A DNA stretch of 64,000 bases from Tritrichomonas foetus. Taxonomy: Eukaryota; Parabasalia; Tritrichomonadida; Tritrichomonadidae. How positions within the stretch are numbered: position 1 is the stretch's first letter; the number at the start of each line of letters is the position of its first letter. The notes below the pieces were generated by a model. That model had not been told where the DNA came from and ran no database searches. It was given only the letters and a program-made list of their open reading frames with translations. Both the position numbers and the translations under genes were made by a program. The stretch covers positions 63,146 to 127,145 of the forward strand of contig MLAK01000938.1 in NCBI GenBank assembly GCA_001839685.1. Reading direction: 5' to 3'. Shown piece after piece: positions 11,501 to 19,992 of the stretch.

Positions 11501-13801
11501 AATGTTGCCACTAATGCAGATTCCGGAGGAGGTGAAGATAAGGAAGAAGAAGAAGAATCCGATAGAATTAAAGTAGTTTGTAATTTTCTGATTTCAATTT
11601 CACCATTTATAATTTTATTGTTTATTCTTCCTTCTGTCGTTTTTATGTCTGCTGGAATTAAATCGGAATTTCTTCAATATTCACGTGTCCTAAAAGGAAT
11701 TCCACCACAGGATTGTGCAAATGCAGGTGAAAGAATTCAAAAAATTGTTGTTGATAAAACAACATCTTCAAATTCCAAAGGCAAAGTTATTGCAACTGTT
11801 GATATGTCTTCTACAGCCAATATTCCTGCATGGCTTTTTAGTTTATTCTCTGCTGTTGTCATTATAGGCTTATTTTTATTAATTTCTATTTATACAAAAT
11901 CAATTCGAGATCAAATTGATGATATTAGTGAATATTTTGTGTTGTTTATGGTTCAAAGAAATCTTTTATTCGATATTGGTAGAGAAGCATTATTCACATA
12001 TATGTTTGATGAGTTATCTGAAGATAAATCTAGTGGTTTTGGTCAAAACTTTACCGATCCCAAAGAATCCGCAGTAAGATGTATATCTGCAATGATTGAA
12101 TTAATCATAGTTAATGATTTAATTAATGTTGGTACTGATAAATTATCAGCAACTATTGGCGTTGATGCTCAAATTGACAATATTCGATTTGATGCCATTT
12201 GTCCAGATGATGTAGCAAGTGATAAAATGATTGAATACTATAAATGCATATCGCTTGAACGAACTATTTCATTTTTCGTTCAAGTAGTTAATAGTTACTT
12301 GTCATCAATAATTGATATTGACACAATTACTAATTCCACACAAAGTAATAATGATCATCGAACTGTTCAAAAAATGCATGAATCAGCAATGACTTATGTT
12401 ACTCATATGCTTGATACACGAATTGGAACTGGGTTTAATCATATTGCTGATCGACTTGACCAAATTTTCAAAACGAAATTGAGAACATTTAACATTATGC
12501 TAGTTGTAGTTGTTATTATCTCTATATTGTTTGTAATCGCGGTATATTTCATTGAAAACATTATTATTGGTTCGTTTGAAAGACAAATCGAGACATTCAA
12601 ATGTTTGATCCTTCGAATTAATCCAATCACTTTCGTTGCAAATGCAAATCTAATTGCATTAGTTTATGGAAAGACAAGTTCAACAGATTCAAATATTGTG
12701 AGCGCTGCACATGCAGTTTTCATAACATCACATGATGCAATGATTTCACTAAATCAAGAAGGTGTTATTGAATCTATTAATCCATCAGCAACAACAATTT
12801 TCGGCTATACACCTGAACAAATGCTTGGACAGCATTTAAAGATGCTATTTAATCCTGAATTAAAAGAAAATTCAACAATGTTCTATACAATGCAATTAAT
12901 GCAAAGTGGTCAAGCTAGTCTAATTTATGAAGCTGAAGTTAATGGAACAAGAGATGATGAACGACAAGTACCATTGAAAGTAACTTTATTAGGCTTTAGT
13001 TCAGATGATAGAATCGCAGATAATTTTGCACTAATGTGTAAAGATCAAACACAGGAAATTAAGCAAAAGACTGCAGTTAATGAAGCTAAAAAGCAATCCG
13101 AACAATTGCTACTTCAAATTTTACCAAAAGATATCATTATGAGATTAAATCGTGGTGATCAAGATATTAGCTTTACTGTTCCTTCATCCACTATATGTTT
13201 CATTGATATTGAAAAGTTCTCTAATTATTCTGCTTCATTAAGTGCCTCTGAAATTATGCAGAATTTAGGTTTAGTTTTTACTGCATACGATAAACTTCTT
13301 TATAAATATGATTTGCTAATTAAAATTAAACTTATTGGTGATGATTATATGTGTGCTGCAGGACTCTTCAACTTAGATGTTGAACCATGTCAGCACGCAA
13401 TCCAAGTGGTTTCATTTGCACTTGAATGTTTAGATGCAATCGAAGAACTTAATGAACAACTAAATGCATCGCTACAGGTAAGAATTGGAATTAATAGTGG
13501 TGGACCGCTAATTGCTGGTGTTTTGGGTACAGATAAGCCACTCTTCGATATTATTGGTGATCCAATCAATGTTGCAGCAAGACTCCAATCTACTGATATT
13601 CCTGGATTGGCTCAAATTTCCCAGGCTTGTTATGATTTGGTTGCTAAAGAATCATTCCGTATTGAGCAAAGAGGTGAAGTTGAATTAAAAGGTAAAGGAA
13701 AGCAGATGACTTATCTTGTTCATCCAAGAGATTCAAGAAGAGATGAAAGTCAATTATCTCTTGAACTTCCTTCTTCAATTGAACAATTTGCAGTCGAATA
13801 A
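8564..13801 (+). CDS. multi-pass receptor-type adenylate cyclase with PAS domain
   Basis: 1745 residues. About eight to nine hydrophobic segments lie within residues 60-350. A cytosolic helical region follows (about 360-650), then a transmembrane span near 680, a large loop, two spans near 1005-1030 and 1088-1110, and one near 1310-1330. Next comes a PAS domain (about 1380-1500: DAMISLNQEGVIESINPSA, IFGYTPEQMLGQ) and a C-terminal class III cyclase domain (about 1540-1735). The catalytic set looks complete: metal aspartates D1548 (CFIDIEKFS) and D1593 (IGDDYM), Lys1589 and Asp1662 (FDIIGD), the pair typical of ATP rather than GTP specificity, and transition-state N1669 and R1673 (INVAAR). It would make cAMP at a membrane in response to an unknown cue. 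Trichomonads carry large families of such cyclases. Confidence 0.92.
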   Translation: MAARGEASVLSGTSKSVNNSTYAGLDESKAEQGSVKTIDLFEKYVFPIVAEANRGRHVKAGFRLLEFFYIFFQIYFAGYNDFVPYDDANHYYVTILKVIYFGFIGNVDGTVSFIIALLIIDIVTFAFLIATVIDYQINYEYRKWMLTVLRVWHGHLFGIFLIPNVLMISDGLAYLGINPTISGYVIVILTIVCGFISLWSYTTILPFFSRSPFITPSPVQSWNVKAVYTMIIIHSIPMGIEAFLNDDFVKWIEIVPLAIMFATSFLLISRIFYLPFKGTIFNALGFGALCANVAGSFLSVFDSIQPKIIPDVTFYTVPVAVFVVATIVGYIVLYRIRKNIEKKLMYQSFNEPGVKPTEEAKLEHIESFNIKNHAKAVMYAHIGFEGMCDMFVDWSLFKYYSETFPLDSDLLALMTWFVALFPSEIQFLHKLITSKSKINDISLVNDCLFFQIHRIHIFRQSSASREASNDFAKVKAITEKTIAAYCKFWNDLSNPNMEFKDDIYVRLSSMKQQAEAAWSEALDKYPNNSRFVNEYARYLLEVSCEFKNAIIQHQHALELDNGVKLQNDRTFRHFVYTFPNYLKKGVVDIRGTLKGPRMNKIDQSASATTQSHTSKTGSSNISSASGLSSNDDSSDEQIDENEGARFLPQMNLRLALQRSVNDLSSSNIKKIKFASAIRVILTIAYVVIAAVILSPLFGSRKNLFEMYVAMNKIQQYLELMSIQMPWFIYEGVHGGKLDYTKLIEESQEALHYFESEVDLSKSIKANIADLAVKTLESMNDLGFLIYHVDIESTKSLAMFGNLYLKEKTDVYICTLENGYISPSIAEKTIPVDYQIRSFATLTRILTKDTPDIISKWAKNSLDFCDHFHSQIVVADLLKSLMATISSSLNEVYEDILSNDNETSVTLAKNPQLKLIQKLRKKNSKISENLIKRAEEIKSIKEQQHKYYKYFEMLSKTDKNTFNLENYEFNNNIINGIIRNNVATNADSGGGEDKEEEEESDRIKVVCNFLISISPFIILLFILPSVVFMSAGIKSEFLQYSRVLKGIPPQDCANAGERIQKIVVDKTTSSNSKGKVIATVDMSSTANIPAWLFSLFSAVVIIGLFLLISIYTKSIRDQIDDISEYFVLFMVQRNLLFDIGREALFTYMFDELSEDKSSGFGQNFTDPKESAVRCISAMIELIIVNDLINVGTDKLSATIGVDAQIDNIRFDAICPDDVASDKMIEYYKCISLERTISFFVQVVNSYLSSIIDIDTITNSTQSNNDHRTVQKMHESAMTYVTHMLDTRIGTGFNHIADRLDQIFKTKLRTFNIMLVVVVIISILFVIAVYFIENIIIGSFERQIETFKCLILRINPITFVANANLIALVYGKTSSTDSNIVSAAHAVFITSHDAMISLNQEGVIESINPSATTIFGYTPEQMLGQHLKMLFNPELKENSTMFYTMQLMQSGQASLIYEAEVNGTRDDERQVPLKVTLLGFSSDDRIADNFALMCKDQTQEIKQKTAVNEAKKQSEQLLLQILPKDIIMRLNRGDQDISFTVPSSTICFIDIEKFSNYSASLSASEIMQNLGLVFTAYDKLLYKYDLLIKIKLIGDDYMCAAGLFNLDVEPCQHAIQVVSFALECLDAIEELNEQLNASLQVRIGINSGGPLIAGVLGTDKPLFDIIGDPINVAARLQSTDIPGLAQISQACYDLVAKESFRIEQRGEVELKGKGKQMTYLVHPRDSRRDESQLSLELPSSIEQFAVE

Positions 13802-14218
13802 TGTTTTTTATTTAATAAATGTTAAATATACATTTTTTATCTAATTTTTATTCATTTTGGTGAAAAGTTGACACTAGAATTATTCATTGTTGGTTTGTGA
13901 ATTCTCACTAATGTTTCGTATTTTTCGAATAATATTATTAAATAATTCTACTGTAGGAGAAAATGAGTTCTGGTAAGTAACTAGAAAATGCCCTAAACTT
14001 ATGTTTAAATCGGGATTTTCTAACACCGAAATGAATTTAGTTTATACTTACTATATCTCTCTAGAATCATTCGTAAATTACAGTCTTTATTCTCCATTAA
14101 AGATATATTATGTGACTCAGAACATGCCTTTGCTAATTAGTTTGGTGAAAGTAAATTAAAAGCCATGTTAAAATGAAAAAGGCTTTATTTATTTAAGACT
14201 AAAATTTCAAATACAATA
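13802..14218. other. intergenic spacer
   Basis: About 420 bases between the convergent cyclase gene and the nitroreductase pseudogene. Nothing interpretable is seen. Confidence 0.5.
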
Positions 14219-15072
14219 TTATAGATCAATGGTACAAATATAATATCCTCCTACTGGTGACGGTGATGGGGTTGGTGTTTTAACATAGACCTTAAAATAT
14301 TTGTTCATAAATTCTTTCATAAAATAAATGTTTCCCAAAGCAATTCCCATCGCAAAGAATGAGACAAAATCATCTTGTGTATCATTGTAAAGGTTAACGT
14401 GTGTAATTTTATCATCTTTATAATCTGAACCATCAAAGTATAATGCAAATCTCCATGGCTGTCCATTCATGGCTGATGGACCTGAACGTAAATATTCAAT
14501 GAAATTTTGTATTTTCTGATTTTAAAGGCTTAGTTCTTTATCACCAATAACTTGATTTCTTTTTGAGTCATTAAACAACTTTTCTAATGGTAATCTTTTA
14601 CGTGAATTCTTGAATACTTTGACCATCTTTTCCATGAAATGTGGCTTCTCTCCAAATGCAACACCAATTGGAACATGATATTCATCATTATATCTATGAA
14701 CTGCTTCAGTTCTGTTATATGTACCACCTATCTAAACAGTCGTGATGTGATATTGCGTCATATTCATAACAGCGATTTGCATTTTGAATGAAGTATCAAT
14801 TATTTCTTCTTTTGTCAGGTTTTCAGAATCTGGATTTTTCTTTATCTTTTCAACTATCTATCCAGCTTCATTTGATATAAATCCCATTTTGGCCAAACCT
14901 GGTTCACTTAATGCTATTTCACCATTGGTAGATTTAAATGGTGTTTCAATTTTATAACTTCATTGATAATTTCACGAACTTTTTGCATTTTATTTTGGGG
15001 AAAGTTTATTCCATTGAATGTCCGTGCTGACTGTCTTGCTTTGAATGCTTCAATTGTTTCAAGTTTATCCAT
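14219..15072 (-). pseudogene. nitroreductase-family pseudogene
   Basis: Read from an ATG at 15072, the protein begins MDKLETIEAFKARQSARTFN, the typical FMN-binding N-terminus of nitroreductases (I-x-x-R-x-S-x-R-x-F). Further segments include GGTYNRTEAVHRYNDEYHVP, IGVAFGEKPHF and GPSAMNGQPWRFAL (the family's S-x-x-N-x-Q-P-W box). The frame is broken by one frameshift shortly after INEV (about 14960) and by at least three in-frame stops (two TAG, one TAA). Only the last 83 codons remain open. In an intact copy the product would be a flavin enzyme reducing nitro compounds or quinones, relevant to nitroimidazole activation in this group. This copy cannot encode it. Confidence 0.85.
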
Positions 15073-15905
15073 TATTTCCTACAATTAATTCAAGAAAAAT
15101 GAAATGAAAATATGGTTCACCAATGAGATCTATATAATTGAATTTTTTTCTATGTAGGTGTCAGAAATTTTGTAATAGAAAGAAACAGTACAAAAAATTG
15201 TTTTCTGATCGTTATCACCGCGATAAAAAAAGATGCTTATTTCCTCTCTTTCTTATGAAGTTATCATATAAATTATCATTGAACTTGAATTCATCTGCTA
15301 ATATCTTTCTTTGAATAATCATTTCAATCACATAATAAACACATCTCTCATTTAGAATATTCAAAATTTACAACATGCTTTACTCTTGATTGGAATATTT
15401 ACCTTAAAATAATGTGAAATTTGATGAAATCCTTATTAGCACATCCTCTCTTGAAGATTGATATTGAAAAAAAGGATAACAAAATAGTTATTTGATTTTC
15501 CTGCAAGTATTCATTAAAATTTACTTATCCAAAAGCTTAATGTATTACTATATTTTATAAATTCATCTGAGAAACTTTATATTTCAAAATTGATCTTCAT
15601 GTTTGATATGTTATTAATATGATAAAGATTACAAAAATTATGAATCAGTATTTTATAGAAATTTGTCACATCTTATCAAAATTTTTATTCACATATTCTT
15701 ACTTGAAATGACTATATGAAAAATAATATTAGAAATGACTTTTAAGATACGAAATTGCTCGTCGAAGTTGATGGCCACCTTTCACAAAATGTATGTGCTA
15801 TTCATTACTAATTTGTGAGCTGCAATTAACTTTTTCAATACTAGCCACATCAAAATTGAATGTAAATATTTCGTATTTTCAAAAGCATCATAGCTCGGCC
15901 TCACC
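15073..15905. other. intergenic region
   Basis: About 830 bases of A+T-rich sequence between the nitroreductase relic and the eS30 gene. No ORF or repeat that I can support. Confidence 0.5.
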
Positions 15906-15911
15906 TCACTA
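15906..15911 (+). promoter_or_regulatory. initiator element TCACTA of the eS30 gene
   Basis: TCACTA is a full match to the trichomonad Inr consensus. The putative +1 A at 15908 gives a 12-nt 5' UTR before the ATG at 15920. Confidence 0.7.
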
Positions 15912-15919
15912 TTTATACA

Positions 15920-16111
15920 ATGGGAAAAGTTCACGGATCCCTCGCACAAGCTGGTAAAGTTCGCGGCAATACACCAAAGAAGCCAAAGATGGAAAAGACA
16001 AAGCTCCCAGTTCGTGGACGCGCAAGACTACGGAAGTTGTATAACCAACGCTTCCTTGCTATCAATCCAGATACCAAGAAGAGGGTTGGTCCAAATTCGC
16101 AAAGCAAGTAA
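15920..16111 (+). CDS. RPS30: 40S ribosomal protein eS30
   Basis: 63 residues. MGKVHGSLAQAGKVRGNTPK and the downstream GRARLRKLYNQRF ... GPNSQS match eS30 along its whole length. eS30 sits on the small subunit near the decoding centre. In animals it is made as a C-terminal fusion to a ubiquitin-like domain (FAU). Here the ATG directly precedes KVHGSL, so there is no fusion, as in yeast. An excellent Inr 12 bases upstream supports this start. Confidence is high. Confidence 0.96.
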   Translation: MGKVHGSLAQAGKVRGNTPKKPKMEKTKLPVRGRARLRKLYNQRFLAINPDTKKRVGPNSQSK

Positions 16112-16617
16112 ATTTCTATTCTAAAATAGAATAATATATCTAAATCTTTTTCATATTTTACATTACAGCTTTTTATTATTATCAAAACTATTATATATCT
16201 TTTTTGGTGTACTAATGGTAATCATTTCTATCTATCATCTTCTCATTTCGAATGAATGAAAGAATCGCGATTGATGCTATTTGGTCGACCAAAAAAGAAA
16301 ATAATAGTGGAGATGAAAATACACGATATGTCCTAAGAATGAACACCAATATAATGTTTAATTTCATTCAACTTGGAAAATTTCTTGATTTTTTTTTTTA
16401 TTCACAGATCAGCTTTCATTTTCTAATACAACAAAATTTATTGAATACGAAATTAATCCCATGGTCAAATAAATATTTATTCATTATAAAAACACCCATA
16501 GTTTATATGTAATATCTCATGCGAAAAAATAATAAACGTGATTCTTTGATTTGATATATAAATGGCCGCATAATCAATAAACTATTGAAAATTGAATATT
16601 TGGTGAATCTGAAAGAA
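16112..16617. other. intergenic region; short ORF not credible
   Basis: About 500 bases. An ATG-initiated stretch of 86 codons (16252-16512) is rich in Phe/Ile/Asn and has no protein-like pattern. I regard it as chance. A palindromic TTCTATTCTAAAATAGAA lies just after the eS30 stop and may form a small hairpin in the 3' UTR. Confidence 0.45.
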
Positions 16618-17067
16618 ATGAGCGCTCACAAGAACTATGATCCAAGAATGCACACTACCGAGCATATTTTCGGAAGAGTCATGGACAATATGTTCCACTG
16701 CGGAAAGAACATCACAATGCACCTCGAAAAGAAAAAATCGAAATGCGATTTTAAATTTGACCGCAATATCACACCAGAAGAAAAAGTTCAGATCGAAAAG
16801 AATGTAAACGATGTTATCGCTCAAAAACTCGACGTAAAAATTTACAACGTAAGCCGCGAAGAAGCCGAAAAGCTGGTCGATACATCCAAGCTTCCTGAAG
16901 ATGCCAAAGATGCAACTGAGTTAAGAATGGTTCAGGTTGGCGACTTCGACGTTTCAGCGTGCATTGGACAACATGTATCCAATACGTCAGAAATCAAAGG
17001 ATTATTCAGAATAACAACAACATCGTTCGATAATGGCGTATTGAGAACACGTTGGGTTGTTAAGTAA
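16618..17067 (+). CDS. AlaX-like aminoacyl-tRNA editing domain protein
   Basis: 149 residues from the first in-frame ATG (a TTG lies further upstream). The zinc-binding pair H12-x3-H16 (HTTEH) and C115-x3-H119 (CIGQH, followed by VSNTSEIKG) are the signature of the AlaRS/ThrRS second additional domain found in free-standing AlaX proteins, which hydrolyse mischarged tRNAs such as Ser-tRNA(Ala). No catalytic synthetase domain is attached, consistent with a trans-editing factor. It sits among translation genes (eS30 upstream, tRNA-Asn downstream), which is suggestive only. The substrate tRNA cannot be read from the sequence. Confidence 0.85.
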   Translation: MSAHKNYDPRMHTTEHIFGRVMDNMFHCGKNITMHLEKKKSKCDFKFDRNITPEEKVQIEKNVNDVIAQKLDVKIYNVSREEAEKLVDTSKLPEDAKDATELRMVQVGDFDVSACIGQHVSNTSEIKGLFRITTTSFDNGVLRTRWVVK

Positions 17068-17192
17068 ACAGAGAATGTTAACTTTGTCATTAATGTTTTA
17101 TTTTTTTGGAAGCAGAGAAGATTTCGGAAATTAAATTTTGAAAACGAAATTGGAGTAGGATTTTGGTTCCTTAATCTGTTTGGAAGCAGACT

Positions 17193-17266
17193 TCCTCCCT
17201 AACAAAGTTGGTTAGAGTGTCAGACTGTTAATCTGGAAGTCGTGTGTTCGAGCCACACGGGAGGAG
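17193..17266 (+). tRNA. tRNA-Asn (GTT), D-stem variant
   Basis: The 7-bp acceptor stem TCCTCCC/GGGAGGA is perfect. The anticodon loop CTGTTAA carries GTT and the T-arm contains GTTCGAGCC. A T run right after the gene (17270 onward) serves as RNA polymerase III terminator. Positions 12-13 of the D-stem are AA where the second copy (61917-61990) has TC, so two D-stem pairs are lost. GGAAGCAGACT, directly upstream, is shared with the second copy. The anticodon and acceptor are intact, but the D-arm change may make it a weak gene or a pseudogene. Confidence 0.9.
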
Positions 17267-17708
17267 ATTTTTTTTCCTCCAAGTTTTTTTAAAATTTTTA
17301 TTTGGGCAATTTTTTTTTCCATTTTTCGTTTACATTTATGATTATTATAATAACATGTCTTTGTTCATTTGTTGACAAAAACAATGAAATATTTTTGTAA
17401 AAATCCATCTTCTACAAACAATTTCTTTTTTATTTTTAATCTTATTGTGATCATAAAGAAACTTATTTCAAAATATTGATAAAAGATTCCATGACAACTT
17501 AATTTCTCAAAAAATATTCATTCGAATAACATCATGATGCCATTTTTTCATTCCTTAGATGTCACAATTATTCATTGCTTTTGCTTCATTGATTGTCAAA
17601 TTAAGTTACAATTCGTTGAAACAAGAAATAACTAAACATAAAAGATTCAAATACACTATTTCACGAATCAAATATTAAGAAACCACAAAAATAATTTACT
17701 ACAAAAAA
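17267..17708. other. intergenic spacer with Pol III terminator
   Basis: The T run right after tRNA-Asn is a good Pol III terminator. The rest (about 430 bases) is A+T-rich and I see no gene in it. Confidence 0.55.
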
Positions 17709-18881
17709 CTATAAAAGACATAACCATTCGTTTTCTTCTTTCTTTTCCTCATTCATTAATAATTCTCTTTCAATGTCCGGCACAGGAGAATTCACTTCGA
17801 ATTCGTCACATCCATCAATCGAGCAGTTAAATTCAAAACTTGGTGTAGAAAATGGTCTGGCGATTTTTGGATATGAAATGCACTTCATTGCTTCATTTCC
17901 AATCAAAACAGGCGGAAAAGGTGGCGGTGGTGGTGATTCTTGTTTTGTCGGGATGTTGATCATAGGAGTTGGCAAAGGCTTTCGTTTTGCAACATCAAAA
18001 CTCATTTCGCTTTCAAAATTAATTATAGTCAGATTATTCAGATAATGACTAACATCTATGTTTATATCACAGTTTTTATTATCATTTTTGTCGCTATTTC
18101 TATTGTTATTTATACTTTTATTTCTATTGTTGTTTATGCTGCTATTGCTATTGTTATTATTTCGACTATTTGTATTTTCACTGTTTGGATTATTGATATT
18201 GTTATTATTCGGACTACTGTTTATATTATTTGAATAAAATTCACGGAAAGTCACATTTTCAAAATTATCATTAAAATTGATTTCGTTGATCTTCTTATTG
18301 CCTATACCACTCTTTAAATCACCAGTTCTCATAGAATTACTACTAGTATTACTCTTGTTTTTATTGCAGGTGCTCTGGACATTAAATGCAGAAATGAAGC
18401 TTTTTGGGCTGACTGTCCAAAAGGGCTGCTGGTCGGCGTTCGTCTGATTTTCAGAGAACCGCATCGTCCACTGACGGAGAAGGGCAGGATCATGCAAAAG
18501 TGAAGGCAATGCTGATATGATGCAATTTCTGACTTTAGTTTTGGCCGAAACATAGCCAAGCTGTTGAAAACCGTTATTTATGCTTGATTTGCAGCGTCCG
18601 ATGAAATGCTTCAATTGGCGGGTATTCACGCATATATAATTGCCAGCGAAACAAATGCCGGAAACTATACTTCTGATTTCCTTCTGATCGGGGCGTCTCT
18701 CAATAAAAGCGTAAATCATTTGAAGGTCGTTTTGAAAAGTAGAATTCGTGTGATCTTTATGGATTGAGCAATGCTGCGCATGAAGTGCTTCCCTTAAAGA
18801 TATAAACTCGATTTTGTCTTCGCAAGGTAAAAGTTCCCAAAAAGCGGTCTGAAGTGGAGATATCGATGGCACAAGATTCAT
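17709..18881 (-). CDS. initiator-binding domain (IBD/IBP39-type) DNA-binding protein
   Basis: 390 residues from an ATG with a TCACA initiator 8 bases upstream. Residues ~15-150 (LPCEDKIEFISLREALH, FIERRPDQKEIRSIVSGICF, ICVNTRQLKHFIGRCKSSIN, GFQQLGYV, ALPSLL, RQWTMRFS) match the winged-helix domain that in Trichomonas vaginalis IBP39 recognises the core promoter Inr and recruits RNA polymerase II. Residues ~190-270 are an Asn/Ser-rich linker, and the C-terminus is Pro-rich (ESPPPPPFPPV) then acidic. IBP39 uses a C-terminal domain to contact the polymerase. The tail here is different and low-complexity, so this may be a paralogue. The family is specific to trichomonads and fixes the lineage of this DNA. 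Confidence 0.93.
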   Translation of the reverse strand: MNLVPSISPLQTAFWELLPCEDKIEFISLREALHAQHCSIHKDHTNSTFQNDLQMIYAFIERRPDQKEIRSIVSGICFAGNYICVNTRQLKHFIGRCKSSINNGFQQLGYVSAKTKVRNCIISALPSLLHDPALLRQWTMRFSENQTNADQQPFWTVSPKSFISAFNVQSTCNKNKSNTSSNSMRTGDLKSGIGNKKINEINFNDNFENVTFREFYSNNINSSPNNNNINNPNSENTNSRNNNNSNSSINNNRNKSINNNRNSDKNDNKNCDINIDVSHYLNNLTIINFESEMSFDVAKRKPLPTPMINIPTKQESPPPPPFPPVLIGNEAMKCISYPKIARPFSTPSFEFNCSIDGCDEFEVNSPVPDIERELLMNEEKKEENEWLCLL

Positions 18882-18886
18882 GTTAA

Positions 18887-18891
18887 TGTGA
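18887..18891 (-). promoter_or_regulatory. initiator element TCACA of the IBD gene
   Basis: On the minus strand TCACATTAACATG places a consensus-matching Inr with +1 A at 18889, 8 bases before the ATG at 18881. Confidence 0.6.
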
Positions 18892-19347
18892 GGACCAAAT
18901 ATACACAGAAAACGCTGCTCTAAATTTGCTAAAAATTTGATGGCAAAAAACTTTCATGAAAGCTTTTCTTGCCAATTTCTTATGAGTCACATGATAAATA
19001 TGAATTTACTTGATTTGGATATCGGATTAATCTCTTTTATATGCCTTTTTCCCCTTTTCATTAAACCATAAATTACGAATTGTCAGACGAATTCATCAAT
19101 AGAGATATGTCAAAATATTAAAAATACATAATACTCTCAGAAAAAGATAGTTTGCAAAACTTACAAGCCAACATGATCACAAGTTAATTAAAATAATTTC
19201 TAGTCTTTGGATAGAAATCACTTTCGTTTTAGTGAACCTAAATTCACTACTTATTTGTCCAGAATTTTGCTGTAATAAACAATTGAAAATTTGTATGCTT
19301 TACTAAAAGACGATCAAAACTGCGGTTATGGTCTGACCTTTACCCCA
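18892..19347. other. intergenic region between divergent genes
   Basis: About 460 bases between the IBD gene and eS27. Short inverted matches such as CTTTCATGAAAG (18951-18962) are visible, but no gene is seen. Confidence 0.5.
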
Positions 19348-19608
19348 ATGACAACACTCGACTGTGACATTCTTCATCCAACAATCGCTCAAGAAAACCA
19401 ATGTTGCAAGAAGAAGACACTCGTTCCAAACCCACGCTCCGAATTTCTTTCACTTCGTTGCGCATCATGCATGCAATTAACGACAGCTTTTTCACATTCA
19501 AACATCCCAATCAGCTGCGCTGAATGCAATGCTCCACTCGCTTTTCCAACAGGAGGACGCATTCGCCTTGTTGAAGGTGTTGAATCACGCCCAAAGGTGA
19601 ACGCATAA
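19348..19608 (+). CDS. RPS27: 40S ribosomal protein eS27
   Basis: 86 residues from the first in-frame ATG. The DILHP start, KKKTLVPNPRSEF, the zinc ribbon C38-x2-C41 ... C57-x2-C60 (CASC, CAEC), TTAFSH and FPTGGRIRLVEG all match eS27. The frame stays open upstream to a TTG at 19291, but there is no earlier ATG and the family begins here. The usual length is 82-86 residues, so the gene is complete. It is a zinc-binding component of the small subunit. Confidence 0.95.
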   Translation: MTTLDCDILHPTIAQENQCCKKKTLVPNPRSEFLSLRCASCMQLTTAFSHSNIPISCAECNAPLAFPTGGRIRLVEGVESRPKVNA

Positions 19609-19992
19609 AATCATACACTAAACATTTTGAAATCGTGTTTTCAATTTGATTTATATAGTGGATTTTTCCAATTCCCACATTTATTTATATTTTATGAGTT
19701 TTTTTTTAGAATAATCGATAGAATAATAATTTGTTTCATGATGAAATTCTTTGGCTAGGCTGAATTATTGAACGATTATAGAATTGTTAAGTCAATCATC
19801 CATGGAAAAAAACATTAAAAAAGGATGGTTGCAAACTTCAATTTCTGGGTTAATCATAATTATTTGGCCACTTCATCCATCAAAAAATGAAACTCATTTT
19901 ACTCATCCATGAAAAAATGAAAATAAAAGGAAGAAAAAGCAAAGATACAGATTAATGTCAATACGATAAAGTTTACTCGACTAGTAAGTTGT
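19609..19992. other. intergenic spacer between convergent ribosomal genes
   Basis: About 380 bases. A loose direct repeat, CATCCATCAAAAAATGAAA and CATCCATGAAAAAATGAAA, occurs twice (about 19874-19925), with a related CATCCATGGAAAAAAAC near 19798. No gene is seen. Confidence 0.5.

Noticed and set aside
16252..16512. 86-codon ATG frame downstream of eS30
   Set aside because: Phe/Ile/Asn-rich with no motif or regular pattern. It fits chance in A+T-rich DNA.
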